A DNA stretch of 64,000 bases from Rufibacter ruber (GCF_001647275.1 NZ_LRMM01000026.1:1-64000); one strand, 5' to 3'; shown: positions 9,475 through 18,243, numbered from the stretch's first letter. Made by a program: numbers and translations. Notes: generated from the letters alone by a model not told the origin.

Positions 9475-9837
9475 TTAAACGTTGGGGTTATGAGGGGTAG
9501 TAGGGTTTACAACAGGCTCATTGTTGTTGTAAGGAGCGTTGTTAGGGTTGTTGTAACCTTGTGGCTGGTTGTAGCCGTTGGTGTTAGGGTTTGGGTTGTA
9601 AGGGCCGCCCTGGTTACGGTTTGCGGTATTGTGCGGGCGGTCATCATTGGCCGCGTTCTCAATATCGTGCTTGATCTCTTTGGTGGCGTCTTTGAACTCC
9701 CTGATGCCTTTGCCTAAGCCGCGGGCCAGGTCTGGAATGCGCTTGGCGCCAAAAAGCAACAGAACGATCAAAACTAAAACCACCATTTCCCCGGTGCCCA
9801 GGTTTCCAATGAACGCCAAAACATTTGAAAGCAACAT
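9475..9837 (-). CDS. tatA: Sec-independent protein translocase subunit TatA/TatE
   Basis: Pore-forming subunit of the twin-arginine translocase, which exports folded proteins across the inner membrane. It has one transmembrane helix at about residues 15-31 ([20 protein letters not shown]), the conserved [17 protein letters not shown] hinge, and an amphipathic helix to about residue 55. The last 55 residues are a low-complexity Asn/Pro/Tyr/Gly tail (N-P-N-T-N-G-Y-N-Q type), longer than in E. coli TatA and presumably disordered. A promoter box TATTTTTG lies at 9872-9865. It is the first gene of the tatA-gatA-mltD unit. Confidence 0.93.
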   Translation of the reverse strand: MLLSNVLAFIGNLGTGEMVVLVLIVLLLFGAKRIPDLARGLGKGIREFKDATKEIKHDIENAANDDRPHNTANRNQGGPYNPNPNTNGYNQPQGYNNPNNAPYNNNEPVVNPTTPHNPNV

Positions 9838-9864
9838 AGCTGTACTGTTAAAGTGTTAAGAATG

Positions 9865-9872
9865 CAAAAATA
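9865..9872 (-). promoter_or_regulatory. -7 promoter box TATTTTTG of tatA-gatA-mltD
   Basis: On the minus strand TATTTTTG matches TAnnTTTG and lies 27 bases before the tatA ATG. No good -33 element is seen. Confidence 0.45.
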
Positions 9873-9890
9873 ATGTTTAATTCCCGAAAT

Positions 9891-9908
9891 CTTGGCACAT
9901 CTGCCAAG
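9891..9908. promoter_or_regulatory. Perfect palindrome CTTGGCA-N4-TGCCAAG, operator candidate
   Basis: Seven-base perfect arms around a 4-base centre, located about 20 bases upstream of the tatA -7 box in the divergent tatA/EEP intergenic region. The position suits a regulator binding site; the regulator is unknown. Confidence 0.4.
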
Positions 9909-9962
9909 TTTAAAACGGAGCAACCGGTCAGGTATTTTCTGCGGCGGGAGAAAGCTCTGTCT

Positions 9963-10002
9963 CTGTTTTAAGCCTGTTTTTGAAAAAGTAGCCTTAAAAG
10001 CG
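9963..10002. repeat. 40-bp palindromic element, copy 4
   Basis: CTGTTTTAAGCCTG and GTAGCCTTAAAAGCG with inner T5/A5. The outer arms pair as TTTTAAG / CTTAAAA, a compensated variant. It lies between divergent tatA and the EEP gene. Confidence 0.75.
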
Positions 10003-10081
10003 CCTGAACCTACGTTTTTGTAAGAGCTTCCGGTTTTTTGTGTAGGTTTACTTCTTCAGTTAATTTTCTGCCTAGTGCATA

Positions 10082-11173
10082 ATGCTTAAGAAGTTCCTCT
10101 CCTTTCTCACCTCACTTTCAACCCTGTGGCTTTTGCTGGGCGTGCTGTGCCAGTACATACCGGCACAGCATTTCTGGCCGGCCGGGTTTATTGCCATGTC
10201 CCTGCCGGGGGCACTGGTTCTGAATATAGTGCTTGTGGTTTTCTGGCTGCTGCACCGCCCGCTGTGGGCGCTCTGGCCGGCGCTGTTGGTGGTGGTGTTC
10301 TGGGGGCAGCATACCCGCTACTTCACGCTCAACACCCCAGACGCCGCGCCAGACCCGGGGCAGCAGCGCATCAAGGTGTTGAATTACAATGTGCGCGTAT
10401 TCAATGTCTACAAGCACCTGCACGCCCAGGACCCCGAACTGCCGGAGCGGGAGATGCAGTGGGTGGCCCAGCACCCCGCAGATATTCTGTGCCTGCAGGA
10501 GTTCTACCACAATAAAAAAGAAAAAACCTACAACAGCCGCAAGCGGATAGGCAAAGAACAGGGCCGGGAGGTGTTTGTAGACAAGTTTCTGACCAACGGC
10601 GTGGGCGCTGAGTTTGGGCTGGCCATTTTTTCCAGGTTCCCTATCCTGGGCAAAGGGCGCGTTGATTTCGGCTTCCCCACTAAGAACCAGGTCATCTACG
10701 TAGACGTGCGCCTGCCCAACCAAGACACGCTCAGGGTGTACAACATGCACTTAGAGTCTATGGCCATAGAGGAAAAAAAAGTAGAGGCCGCTGTTGAAAG
10801 TGAGGAGGGCTTCAAGACCGAGGGCCGTAACATAGCCCGCCGGCTCAAGGGCGGTTTCATTGCCCGCAGCCGGCAGGTGCAGCGCCTGTTGGAGCACATT
10901 GAGGCTTGCCGCCACCCCGTGCTGCTCTGCGGCGACCTGAACGATGTGCCCAGTTCCTACACCTATCAGCAGCTTCGGCGTCACCTGAACAACGCCTTTG
11001 AAGCCGGCGGAAGCGGTTTTGGGTTCACCTACAACGGCAAGCTGCCCCTGCGCATTGACAACCACTTCTACAGCGACCAACTGGAACTGCTCCAGTTTGA
11101 CGTGCTCAACCAGATTACGTTCACAGACCATTTCCCCGTAGAGGCCACCTATGTGCTGAAAGAAACAGAATAG
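10082..11173 (+). CDS. Membrane-anchored endonuclease/exonuclease/phosphatase family protein
   Basis: 363-residue protein of the EEP (exonuclease III/DNase I-like) fold fused to an N-terminal membrane region. Three hydrophobic helices lie at about residues 7-27, 33-54 and 57-76. The EEP domain (about 95-360) shows the family metal and catalytic motifs: VLNYNVRVFNVY, ILCLQEFYH (metal-binding Glu), CGDLNDVPSSYTY (Asp/Asn), IDNHFYS and FTDHFPVEATYVL (catalytic His). The substrate could be a nucleic acid, phosphoinositide-like or other phosphodiester; sequence alone does not say. It is transcribed alone, and copy 5 of the 40-bp palindrome begins seven bases after its stop. Confidence 0.85.
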   Translation: MLKKFLSFLTSLSTLWLLLGVLCQYIPAQHFWPAGFIAMSLPGALVLNIVLVVFWLLHRPLWALWPALLVVVFWGQHTRYFTLNTPDAAPDPGQQRIKVLNYNVRVFNVYKHLHAQDPELPEREMQWVAQHPADILCLQEFYHNKKEKTYNSRKRIGKEQGREVFVDKFLTNGVGAEFGLAIFSRFPILGKGRVDFGFPTKNQVIYVDVRLPNQDTLRVYNMHLESMAIEEKKVEAAVESEEGFKTEGRNIARRLKGGFIARSRQVQRLLEHIEACRHPVLLCGDLNDVPSSYTYQQLRRHLNNAFEAGGSGFGFTYNGKLPLRIDNHFYSDQLELLQFDVLNQITFTDHFPVEATYVLKETE

Positions 11174-11179
11174 GCGCCC

Positions 11180-11219
11180 CTGTTTTGGGGCTATTTTTAG
11201 AAAAACAGGCCGAAAACAG
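11180..11219. repeat. 40-bp palindromic element, copy 5
   Basis: CTGTTTTGGGGCTA and AACAGGCCGAAAACAG, inner T5/A5, seven bases after the EEP stop codon. Confidence 0.85.
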
Positions 11220-11558
11220 AAATTGGCTCATACGCCCGCAAATCCATTACTACGGGGGCTGGTGGTAGTCCAGAGCCTTGAGTTGTGAGTTAAAAGTGTG
11301 ACTTTGTCTTGGTTTGGAAAAGCAACTTGCCATGCGTAAGAACCCACCTGCCCCTCCCGGGAAGGAAGTTGTCTGGCATGATGCGTGTGGCATATGCCGT
11401 GTGACCGTACCTCAGCAATGCGCGTCCTCCTGTGTAACATCCCCCTTCGCCCCTTCAAAGGGGGGAGTATTGGAGTGAGTTCTGAGTCCTGAGTCTTGAG
11501 TTCAGAGTCCTTTCTTTTCATCTTAGGGAATTCAGCCGGAATGAAGCAGCAATGCCTG

Positions 11559-11640
11559 GTTTCGCCGCCGCGCCGCGAGGGCAGCCAGAGACCGCCTGTC
11601 AGCTGTAGGCACGAGTCCGGAGACTCGCGCCAGCGAAGGA
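11559..11640. repeat. Dispersed composite repeat, family C, copy 1
   Basis: Begins GTTTCGCCGCCGCGCCGCGA and ends with CTGTAGGCACGAGT, a GAGTCCGGAGACTC palindrome and CTCGCGCCAGCGAAGGA. The same order of blocks recurs at 26458-26538. Confidence 0.65.
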
Positions 11641-11867
11641 AACTTGAACCAGAGAAAGCGGCAGGCAAGCAGCAAAAAGTAAACAAACAAAGAACAATGA
11701 ACAACCAACACTTCTGCTAATGGCACCTGGGTTAATTAGCACTTCTGCCCCCGGCTGATGTGCGCAGCACGGGCTCGCCACAGGCTAGCGGAACAGCAGT
11801 AGTTACCTGCAAAGGCAGACATAACAGCACAAGCAGTTACAGCAAAGGAACCTGAACCAGTCCTGGG

Positions 11868-11942
11868 GGTGAGCGCCTCTGTTAATACGGTGCCGCTCCA
11901 GCGGCAAGGCCGGAGGGCCTAGTTTTAACAGCAGTGCTCACC
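11868..11942. repeat. Inverted repeat with internal hairpins
   Basis: Arms GGTGAGCGCCTCTGTTAA and TTAACAGCAGTGCTCACC enclose smaller stems GCCGCTCCAGCGGC and GGCCGGAGGGCC. It is a fold-back structure of unknown role. Confidence 0.55.
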
Positions 11943-12215
11943 GGCAGGACGGGGCCCCGCGGCCGTGAGCGCTTACCGGAAAAGATGAAACAGTACAGCT
12001 ACTAAACCACCGCGTCAAGCGCCAAAGCCAGGGGAGTAGCAAACTACGCATTGCCCCTGCAGTAGCATGATTATGAGGCACCTCATCCAACAGCCCAGCC
12101 AAGGGAACAACAGACCACGCATTGCCACTGCAGCCGCAAAAAAAAGTCATGCTGACAAAGTAACCTCACAACACTAGCTTCCATGCTTCGTCCAAACTAA
12201 AAACAAGAACCCAAC

Positions 12216-12255
12216 CTGTTTTTGGGCTGTTTTTCAGAAAACAGGGCTAAAACAG
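12216..12255. repeat. 40-bp palindromic element, copy 6
   Basis: CTGTTTTTGGGCTG and CAGGGCTAAAACAG, inner T5/A4, upstream of cysS. Confidence 0.85.
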
Positions 12256-12307
12256 ACGCACTGGCCCCAGAACCTGGCCCCCATACCACAAGTACCAGTA
12301 AGTTTTA

Positions 12308-12315
12308 TAATTTTG
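12308..12315 (+). promoter_or_regulatory. -7 promoter box TAATTTTG of cysS
   Basis: TAATTTTG matches TAnnTTTG and lies 23 bases before the cysS ATG. No clear -33 TTTG is seen. Confidence 0.5.
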
Positions 12316-12338
12316 CCACAGAATTAGTTTAACCCCAC

Positions 12339-13832
12339 ATGGACCATTCCTTATACTTATATAACACCCTTTCCCGCACCAAAGAGCAGTTTGTGCCGCT
12401 GCACAGCCCGTTTGTGGGCCTGTACGTCTGCGGACCAACCGTTTACGGTGACGCCCATTTAGGCCATGCGCGCCCCTACATCACCTTTGATGTCATGCGG
12501 CGCTACCTGCAGCACCAGGGCTACAAGGTGCGCTACGTGCGCAACATCACAGACGTGGGGCACCTGCAGAATGACGCGGACCACGGCGAAGACAAAATCC
12601 AGAAACTGGCCAAAGCGGCGCAGCTGGAGCCCATGGAAGTGGTGGAGAAGTACACCAACAGCTTCCACCGCGACATGGAGCGCCTGAACGTGCTGCCGCC
12701 AGACATTGAGCCCCGTGCCTCTGGCCACATCATTGAGCAGATTGAGATGATCCAGGAGATTCTGGCCAACGGGCTGGCGTATGAGGTGAACGGCTCAGTA
12801 TACTTTGACGTGCCGGCCTACAACCAGCACCACCGCTACGGAAAGCTCTCCGGCCGTGTGATTGAAGACCTGCTGGCCAACACCCGCGAGTTGGAAGGGC
12901 AGGAGGAAAAGCGGTCGCCGCTGGATTTTGCGCTCTGGAAGAAAGCCTCGCCTACGCACATCATGCGCTGGCCTTCGCCGTGGAGTGACGGGTTTCCGGG
13001 GTGGCACCTGGAGTGCTCGGCCATGAGCCGGAAATACCTGGGGCAGCAGTTTGACATTCACGGCGGCGGACTAGACCTGATGTTCCCGCACCACGAGTGC
13101 GAAATTGCCCAGAGCCAGGCCAGCCACAACCACACCGATGCCGCCCGTTTTTGGGTGCACAACAACCTCATCACCATCAACGGCAAGAAGATGGGCAAAT
13201 CGTTGGGCAATTTCATCACGCTGGGCGAGTTCTTCACCGGCAGCCATGAGGTGCTGCAGCAGGCGTATTCGCCCATGACCGTGCGTTTCTTCATCTTGCA
13301 GGCCCACTACCGCAGCACGCTTGACTTCAGCAATGAAGGGCTCCAGGCAGCACGCAAAGGCTATCTGAAGGTGATGAACGGCTTAAAGATTCTGAACCAG
13401 CTGCAGTATCCGGCTTCAGCCGAAGGGGGCGTAGAGGCCAAAGCCGAAGAAGAGATCAAAAAGCTGACGGCAGACTTGTTCGCCCCGCTTCATGATGATT
13501 TAAATACCGCCAAGGCCATTGCCTCTTTGTTCAACCTGCTCAAAAAGGTGAACAGCATGCACACCGGCGCCTTGAGGCTGGAAACCATTTCGCAGGAAAC
13601 CTTTGAGCACATGCGCAGCCAGTACCGCACCCTGGTGACAGACGTGCTGGGGCTCAAAGAGGAGCAAACCGCAGATGCGCAGGCGCTGCTGGAGGTGGTG
13701 CTAGGGTTCTACAAAGAAGCCAAAGAGGCCAAAGATTACGGCAAGGTTGACCAGATCAGGGCGCAGCTCAAAGGGCAGGGCATTGTGATCAAAGACATGA
13801 AAACCGGGATTGACTGGGCCTATGAAGAATAA
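12339..13832 (+). CDS. cysS: Cysteine-tRNA ligase
   Basis: Class I aminoacyl-tRNA synthetase that charges tRNA(Cys). The 497-residue protein has the usual layout. The zinc-ligand cysteine and HIGH motif appear as [15 protein letters not shown] near residues 28-42. [14 protein letters not shown] and [12 protein letters not shown] supply further zinc ligands. The KMSKS loop is seen as [15 protein letters not shown] near residues 280-295, and a helical anticodon-binding region follows. The ATG at 12339 follows a promoter box at 12308. It is followed with a short overlap by the M28 peptidase gene, so the two are co-transcribed. Confidence 0.96.
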   Translation: MDHSLYLYNTLSRTKEQFVPLHSPFVGLYVCGPTVYGDAHLGHARPYITFDVMRRYLQHQGYKVRYVRNITDVGHLQNDADHGEDKIQKLAKAAQLEPMEVVEKYTNSFHRDMERLNVLPPDIEPRASGHIIEQIEMIQEILANGLAYEVNGSVYFDVPAYNQHHRYGKLSGRVIEDLLANTRELEGQEEKRSPLDFALWKKASPTHIMRWPSPWSDGFPGWHLECSAMSRKYLGQQFDIHGGGLDLMFPHHECEIAQSQASHNHTDAARFWVHNNLITINGKKMGKSLGNFITLGEFFTGSHEVLQQAYSPMTVRFFILQAHYRSTLDFSNEGLQAARKGYLKVMNGLKILNQLQYPASAEGGVEAKAEEEIKKLTADLFAPLHDDLNTAKAIASLFNLLKKVNSMHTGALRLETISQETFEHMRSQYRTLVTDVLGLKEEQTADAQALLEVVLGFYKEAKEAKDYGKVDQIRAQLKGQGIVIKDMKTGIDWAYEE

Positions 13833-14838
13833 GATGAAACTGCTGGTGCTGGGTTTGCTGTTGGCCACGGGGCTTCCGGCCTGTGAGAACGGTAGAAAGC
13901 AGGAAACCGCCGGGGCTACTGAAACTCCCGCGGCACAGACCCCCGCGGCCAATGTGCCCACGTTCAATGCAGACTCAGCATTTGCGTTTGTGCAGAAGCA
14001 GGTGAGCTTTGGGCCACGGGTACCCAACACCGCTGCCCACCGGCAAACCGGAGATTACCTGATCAACCAGCTGAAAACGTACGGCGGCAAGGTGCAGGTG
14101 CAGGAGTTCACCGCCAAAGCCTACAACGGCAAGGTGCTGAACCTGCGCAACATCATGGCGCAGTACAATCCGGAGGCGGGTAAGCGTATTCTGCTGGCCG
14201 CCCACTGGGATACCCGCCACGTGGCTGACAAAGACAAGCAGAACCCGGAGAAACCCATTGACGGGGCCAATGATGGCGGCAGCGGCGTAGCGGTTCTTCT
14301 GGAAATTGCCCGCCAGTTAAAGGCTAACCCGCTGCAGGGCAACGTGGGGGTAGACCTGCTGCTGTTTGACGGCGAAGACTACGGCCAGCCAGACAGCAGC
14401 ACAGACCCCTACCAACCCGACAGCTGGTGCCTGGGGTCGCAGTACTGGAGCAAGAACCTGATGCCGGCGGGCTATACCGCGCAGTACGGCATTCTGCTGG
14501 ACATGGTGGGGGCTAAGAATTCCCGTTTCGCCAGAGAGGAAACCAGCCGGGTGTACGCCGGTGACGTGGTGGAGAAAATCTGGAAGACGGCGCACCAGAT
14601 TGGCTACTCAGACTATTTCCCGTTTCAGGACAGCCCCGGCATTACAGATGACCACACCTACGTGATCCAGAACACCAATATAAGAATGGCAGATATCATT
14701 GCCTATGACCCCACCAGTGAAGACGGCTACTTTGGCCCGTACCACCACCGCCATACAGATAACCTGGAGGTGATTGACAGGCGCACCCTGAAAGCGGTGG
14801 GGCAGACCGTACTGCACGTGGTCATGACCGAACAGTAG
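13822..14838 (+). CDS. M28-family peptidase / glutaminyl cyclase-like lipoprotein
   Basis: Exported zinc enzyme of the M28 fold, closest in layout to bacterial glutaminyl-peptide cyclotransferase-like proteins. The N-terminus [17 protein letters not shown] ends in the lipobox LPAC, so it is a lipoprotein. The metal-site motifs are [30 protein letters not shown] and [12 protein letters not shown], then [13 protein letters not shown] and [13 protein letters not shown]. An aminopeptidase and a cyclase cannot be separated with confidence. The start is either ATG 13822 (11-base overlap with cysS) or ATG 13834 (just after the cysS stop); I prefer the first because it adds lysines to the signal peptide. 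Confidence 0.85.
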   Translation: MKNKMKLLVLGLLLATGLPACENGRKQETAGATETPAAQTPAANVPTFNADSAFAFVQKQVSFGPRVPNTAAHRQTGDYLINQLKTYGGKVQVQEFTAKAYNGKVLNLRNIMAQYNPEAGKRILLAAHWDTRHVADKDKQNPEKPIDGANDGGSGVAVLLEIARQLKANPLQGNVGVDLLLFDGEDYGQPDSSTDPYQPDSWCLGSQYWSKNLMPAGYTAQYGILLDMVGAKNSRFAREETSRVYAGDVVEKIWKTAHQIGYSDYFPFQDSPGITDDHTYVIQNTNIRMADIIAYDPTSEDGYFGPYHHRHTDNLEVIDRRTLKAVGQTVLHVVMTEQ

Positions 14839-14863
14839 AACACCTCATCGGCACAGCCGAAGT

Positions 14864-14903
14864 GCGTTTTGGAGCCGTTTTCTGGAAAAGAGCCAGGAAA
14901 CGG
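14864..14903. repeat. 40-bp palindromic element, copy 7
   Basis: GCGTTTTGGAGCCG and AGCCAGGAAACGG, inner T4/A4, 25 bases after the M28 stop codon. Confidence 0.75.
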
Positions 14904-14994
14904 CTTTTTGTTTAAGAGATGCGTGAGTACTAGACAGTCTGGATGTATCTCACGTAAAAAGTAGTATCATTGAGAAGGGAATTAACTATGACCT

Positions 14995-15228
14995 ATGGAG
15001 TGTCTAACAGATAGAATAACTCTAGATGAGAGAATCTGCAACGGGAAACCTTCCATTAGGGGGAAAAGGACAGCTGTGCAGACCATTCTTGGATTTTTGT
15101 GTGCAGGAGAAGCGGCAGAGGAAATACTTCACCAATATCCATCTCTGGAAAAGGAAGACATTACCGCGTGCCTTCAATTTGCGGCAGAATTAATGAACAG
15201 AAGCTATGTGCTGAGAACCGTAGCCTAA
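14995..15228 (+). CDS. DUF433 antitoxin-like protein
   Basis: 77-residue DUF433 protein (VapB-like winged-helix antitoxin family). The family core is visible: RITLDERICNGKPSIRGKR, then VQTILGFLCAGEAAEEILHQ and LEKEDITACLQFAAEL. Such proteins are usually encoded next to a DUF5615/PIN-like toxin, and that gene does follow here, five bases downstream and frameshifted. Expected role: neutralise the toxin and repress the pair's own promoter. The start is ATG 14995, preceded by an AT-rich leader. The pair is lower in GC than its neighbours, as is common for acquired toxin-antitoxin modules. Confidence 0.8.
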   Translation: MECLTDRITLDERICNGKPSIRGKRTAVQTILGFLCAGEAAEEILHQYPSLEKEDITACLQFAAELMNRSYVLRTVA

Positions 15229-15233
15229 CCAGT

Positions 15234-15574
15234 ATGCCAAAGTTCCTCATAGATGACATCTGCCATACTATTTCTCCCTTTAAAATTCACCAGACTACCT
15301 TCATCAACCGGACATTGATGATATTTGGAGAGATAAGCAGATCTGGAAGTTCGCGAAGGAGCAGCCATTAACCAGTATCTCAAAAGACAGCGATTTCTCA
15401 AACAGAATTTTGTTCAAAGAACCGCCTCCCAAAGTAATTCATATTCGGTTTGGCAACATGAAGATGCGGGAGTTCTTCTTAACCACTACACATGTGTGGG
15501 AGCAAGTGATCGCATTAAATAAGACACACAAGTTGGTCAACGTCTTTAAAGACAGGGTAGAGGCAATAGACTGA
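15234..15574 (+). pseudogene. DUF5615 (PIN-like) toxin gene broken by a frameshift
   Basis: The reading frame starts at ATG 15234 with MPKFLIDDI, the DUF5615 N-terminus, and runs to about codon 20. Homology then moves to another frame: DYLHQPDIDDIWRDKQIWKF begins near base 15293, followed by SISKDSDFSNRILFKEPPPK, VIHIRFGNMKMREFF and KLVNVFKDRVEAID, ending at TGA 15572-15574. The span of 341 bases is not a multiple of three, so about one base is missing near 15275-15295. In the starting frame translation ends at 15371. The acidic residues of the PIN-like active site remain (D7, SKDSDFS). No convincing slippery heptamer is in phase, so a pseudogene, or a sequencing error, is more likely than programmed frameshifting. 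Confidence 0.75.
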
Positions 15575-15581
15575 AGTTTAG

Positions 15582-15621
15582 CTGTTTTTAGGCTGTTTTT
15601 ACAAAAACAGCCTAAAAACAG
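15582..15621. repeat. 40-bp palindromic element, copy 8
   Basis: CTGTTTTTAGGCTG and CAGCCTAAAAACAG form a nearly perfect palindrome (AGGC pairs with GCCT). It fills the gap between the convergent toxin and LD-carboxypeptidase genes, three bases from the latter's stop. Confidence 0.92.
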
Positions 15622-15624
15622 GAA

Positions 15625-16521
15625 CTATAAAAATTCCAGCCTCGCACCTTCAGGAGTCACCTCCAGCGCAGCCTCTCTGCCTACTACCAGGGCCAGGTTC
15701 CTGGGCACATGCCCCACTGGGAAATTAAAGCAAATAGGGTAACCGTAGCCCGCGCAATGCTCCAGCACAATCTCCTCTACCGTCTTCCCAAACGGCACCG
15801 CGTTGTCCTGCATCTCAGTGAACTGGCCCACCACCAGACCCGCCAATTGGCTCAGGCGTCCCATGCGACGCAGGTGCACCAGCACGCGGTCTATGTTGTA
15901 GTAGTATTCGCCCACGTCTTCCAGAAACAGGATCTTGCCGTTGTAGTTCAGGTCTGAGGCGGTGTTGACAATGGTGTCCAGTAAGATCAGGTTGCCGCCT
16001 GCCACGGGGGCGGTGGCGGTGCCCAGTTGGTTTAGCGGATGTGCAGGAACGGTGTAAGAAATTGGCTCGCCGAACAGGGCTTTGCGCAGGCTCTCATCTG
16101 CGGCAGCGGTGTCTGGCTGGCCCATGAGCAACGGCATAGTGGCGTGCAGGCATTCAATTCCCAGATTCTGGAGGTGGCACAGGAGTGCGGTAATATCACT
16201 GAAGCCCACCACCCATTTGGGGTTCTGCTGCAAGCGGGAGAAGTCAATTTGATCCAGAATGCGGGTGGTGCCATAGCCGCCGCGGGCGGAAATCACGGCT
16301 TTGATCTCGGGGTTGTCCAGCATCTGCTGGAAATCAGCGGTGCGCAGTTCATCAGAGCCGCCAAACTGCCGGTCCTCAGCGCCTACGCTTTGGCCAATGA
16401 TGACCCGCAGGCCCCAGCTCTCCAGCAGTTGCACACCGGCCAAAATTTCATCTGGGCTCACTTTCTTGGCTAAGCAGACAATGCCCACGGCATCGCCTTT
16501 CTGGAGGGCGGGTAGGTTCAC
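15625..16521 (-). CDS. ldcA: LD-carboxypeptidase (S66 family)
   Basis: Murein tetrapeptide carboxypeptidase of peptidase family S66, cleaving the terminal D-Ala from L,D-linked peptidoglycan peptides during recycling. The 298-residue product has the family motifs GDAVGIVCLAKKVS at the N-terminus, ISARGGYGTTRILDQIDF, the nucleophile serine in VVGFSDITALLCHL, and the C-terminal catalytic histidine region FNFPVGHVPRNLALVVG. No signal peptide is seen, as expected for a cytoplasmic recycling enzyme. The GTG at 16521 is the only usable start near the conserved N-terminus; the frame stays open upstream without an ATG. Confidence 0.85.
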   Translation of the reverse strand: MNLPALQKGDAVGIVCLAKKVSPDEILAGVQLLESWGLRVIIGQSVGAEDRQFGGSDELRTADFQQMLDNPEIKAVISARGGYGTTRILDQIDFSRLQQNPKWVVGFSDITALLCHLQNLGIECLHATMPLLMGQPDTAAADESLRKALFGEPISYTVPAHPLNQLGTATAPVAGGNLILLDTIVNTASDLNYNGKILFLEDVGEYYYNIDRVLVHLRRMGRLSQLAGLVVGQFTEMQDNAVPFGKTVEEIVLEHCAGYGYPICFNFPVGHVPRNLALVVGREAALEVTPEGARLEFL

Positions 16522-16583
16522 GGGTACGCGTTGTTTGGTGATTGGGCTTCCAAAATAGGCATTTTTTCTGAGCAGCCCGCTTT

Positions 16584-16622
16584 CTGTTTTGGAGCTGTTT
16601 TTAGGAAAACAGCTCCAAAACG
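16584..16622. repeat. 40-bp palindromic element, copy 9
   Basis: CTGTTTTGGAGCTG and CAGCTCCAAAACG, with GGAGC compensated by GCTCC, inner T5/A4. It lies between divergent ldcA and the thioesterase gene. Confidence 0.9.
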
Positions 16623-16649
16623 CCCTTTCTAACTGTCTTTGCCGTATCT

Positions 16650-16700
16650 TCCATTCCTAATTCCTAATTCTTAATTCCCAATTCCCAATTCATAATTAAA
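16650..16700. repeat. AATTC-type simple repeat tract
   Basis: About six imperfect units of the type CCTAATT / CCCAATT in tandem, just upstream of the thioesterase GTG start. Confidence 0.7.
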
Positions 16701-16702
16701 AA

Positions 16703-17131
16703 GTGGCCCGCATCAAGATAGACCTCCCAGAGCATTTCTCCTTCCAGACCCAACTGCCCATCAGAATCACCGACCTCAACTACGGTGGCCACCTGGGCAA
16801 TGACGCCCTGCTGAGCCTGCTGCATGAGGCGCGGGTGCGGTTTCTGAAAGAGCACGGGTACTCAGAGCTGGATTTCGGTGGCGCCGGGCTGATCATGAGC
16901 GACGTGGGCATTGTCTACAAAGGCGAAGGCTTCTACGGCGATGTGCTCACCGTGCAGGTGCAGGCGGTTGAGTTCAGCAAGTACGGGTTTGATCTGGTGT
17001 ACCGCCTCACCAACCAGAACGGCAGGGAGATTGCCCACGCCAAGACCGGCATGCTCTGCTTTGACTACGGCGCCAGAAAGCTCCAGACAATTCCCGCCCA
17101 AGCCCGGGAGCGGCTGGAAACTAAACCGTAA
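16703..17131 (+). CDS. Hotdog-fold acyl-CoA thioesterase (4HBT family)
   Basis: 142-residue cytoplasmic protein of the 4HBT/YbgC-like hotdog family, expected to hydrolyse an acyl-CoA thioester; the chain length is unknown. Visible family features are RITDLNYGGHLGNDALLSLL (the catalytic-helix region, with an Asn-Tyr-Gly-Gly-His in place of the common D-x-x-G-H-x-N pattern), then EARVRFLKEHGY and FYGDVLTVQVQ. The start is a GTG at 16703, directly after an AATTC-type simple repeat tract (16650-16700). Its stop lies 21 bases before the rlmN start. Confidence 0.8.
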   Translation: MARIKIDLPEHFSFQTQLPIRITDLNYGGHLGNDALLSLLHEARVRFLKEHGYSELDFGGAGLIMSDVGIVYKGEGFYGDVLTVQVQAVEFSKYGFDLVYRLTNQNGREIAHAKTGMLCFDYGARKLQTIPAQARERLETKP

Positions 17132-17140
17132 GATATTTTG

Positions 17141-17148
17141 TACCTTTG
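17141..17148 (+). promoter_or_regulatory. -7 promoter box TACCTTTG of rlmN
   Basis: TACCTTTG, four bases before the ATG at 17153, suggests a leaderless or very short-leader transcript. It argues against the upstream in-frame TTG at 17138. Confidence 0.5.
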
Positions 17149-17152
17149 TGGT

Positions 17153-18235
17153 ATGAGCACTTTAGTTATCCCAGACATAGAGATTCTGAACCGGCAGGAC
17201 ATTAGAAAGCTGACCCTTGACCAGCTCAAGGCCTGGATGGTGGAGCAGGGCGAAAAGCCGTTCCGGGCCAAACAGGTCTATGAATGGATCTGGAAGCTCA
17301 CGGCCACCTCGTTTGCCGAGATGAACAACATTGCGCTGCCGCTGCGCGAAAAACTGGAGCGCCACTTCACCCTTAACACGGTAGAAGTGAACACCAGCCA
17401 GCTGAGCGAAGACTATACCATCAAATCTACCTTCAGGCTTTTTGACGGCAACATTGTGGAGGGCGTGCTCATTCCGCACCCCAAGCGCATGACCGCCTGC
17501 GTGAGTAGCCAGGTGGGTTGCTCCCTGACCTGCTCTTTCTGCGCCACCGGCAAGATGGACCGCATACGCAACCTCAACGCTGATGAGATCTATGACCAGG
17601 TGGTGCGCATCAAAGAACAGTCTGAGCAGAACTACAACCGCGCCCTCACCAACATTGTGTACATGGGCATGGGCGAGCCGCTCCTGAACTACGCCAACGT
17701 GATGAAGAGCATTGAGCGCATCACGGCGCCAGACGGCTTGAACATGGCTGCCCGCAGAATCACGGTGAGTACCGCCGGTATTGCCAAGATGATCAAGAAA
17801 ATGGCCGATGACGGCATCAAGGCTAACCTGGCCCTGAGCCTGCATGCCGCCAATGACACCAAGCGTAACGAGATCATGCCCATCAACGAGACCAACTCGC
17901 TGGAGGCATTGAAAGAGGCGCTGGTCTATTACCACCAGAAAACCGGCCGCAAGGTGACCTATGAGTACATCTTGCTCAGCCACTTCAATGACAACTTGGA
18001 AGACGCCAAAGAACTGCTGCAGTTCTCCAAGCTCATTCCCTGCAAGGTGAACATCATTGAGTACAACCCCATTGGCGACGGCCTGTTCCAGAAGTCAGGC
18101 GATGACCGCCTGGAGCCGTTTATGCGCTATCTGGCAGACAGAGGTGTGCAGGTGAACGTTCGGCGCAGCCGGGGCAAAGACATTGACGCAGCCTGTGGCC
18201 AGTTGGCCATCAAAGACCAGAAAGAAGAGGCGTAA
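17153..18235 (+). CDS. rlmN: 23S rRNA (adenine-2503-C2)- and tRNA (adenine-37-C2)-methyltransferase
   Basis: Radical-SAM methyltransferase acting on A2503 of 23S rRNA and A37 of some tRNAs. The 360-residue protein has an N-terminal helical domain with EKPFRAKQVYEWIWK, then the 4Fe-4S motif C-x3-C-x2-C as CSLTCSFCATGKMD, the SAM-binding YMGMGEPLLNYANV, and ITVSTAGIAKMI. The conserved methyl-carrying cysteine appears near the C-terminus in IDAACGQLA. The ATG at 17153 is preferred over a TTG at 17138 because a promoter box lies between them. A perfect 28-bp hairpin follows the stop. Confidence 0.95.
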   Translation: MSTLVIPDIEILNRQDIRKLTLDQLKAWMVEQGEKPFRAKQVYEWIWKLTATSFAEMNNIALPLREKLERHFTLNTVEVNTSQLSEDYTIKSTFRLFDGNIVEGVLIPHPKRMTACVSSQVGCSLTCSFCATGKMDRIRNLNADEIYDQVVRIKEQSEQNYNRALTNIVYMGMGEPLLNYANVMKSIERITAPDGLNMAARRITVSTAGIAKMIKKMADDGIKANLALSLHAANDTKRNEIMPINETNSLEALKEALVYYHQKTGRKVTYEYILLSHFNDNLEDAKELLQFSKLIPCKVNIIEYNPIGDGLFQKSGDDRLEPFMRYLADRGVQVNVRRSRGKDIDAACGQLAIKDQKEEA

Positions 18236-18243
18236 GCCTTGGT

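Larger units (their letters stand above)
11174..12338. other. 1.1-kb gene-free region packed with short repeats
   Basis: No convincing gene. It holds two 40-bp palindromes (11180, 12216), a GAGT/TTGAGT-type tract (11275-11300 and 11475-11510), a half copy of the CTCCTGTGTAAC / CCCCTTCAAAGG repeat (about 11405-11470), a dispersed CGAGTCCGGAGACTCG composite (11559-11640), and an inverted repeat of about 18 bp at 11868-11885 and 11925-11942. Open frames here are built from repeats. Confidence 0.7.

Noticed and set aside
11228-11704. 158-codon minus-strand open frame in the 11-12 kb gap
   Set aside because: It is composed of dispersed repeat blocks and GAGTTC-type tracts, with no domain and no promoter; frames of this kind arise from repeats.
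15275-15371. Programmed frameshift in the DUF5615 toxin
   Set aside because: CTTTAAAATT is close to a slippery run but not in the X-XXY-YYZ phase, and no stimulatory structure is evident; mutation is simpler.
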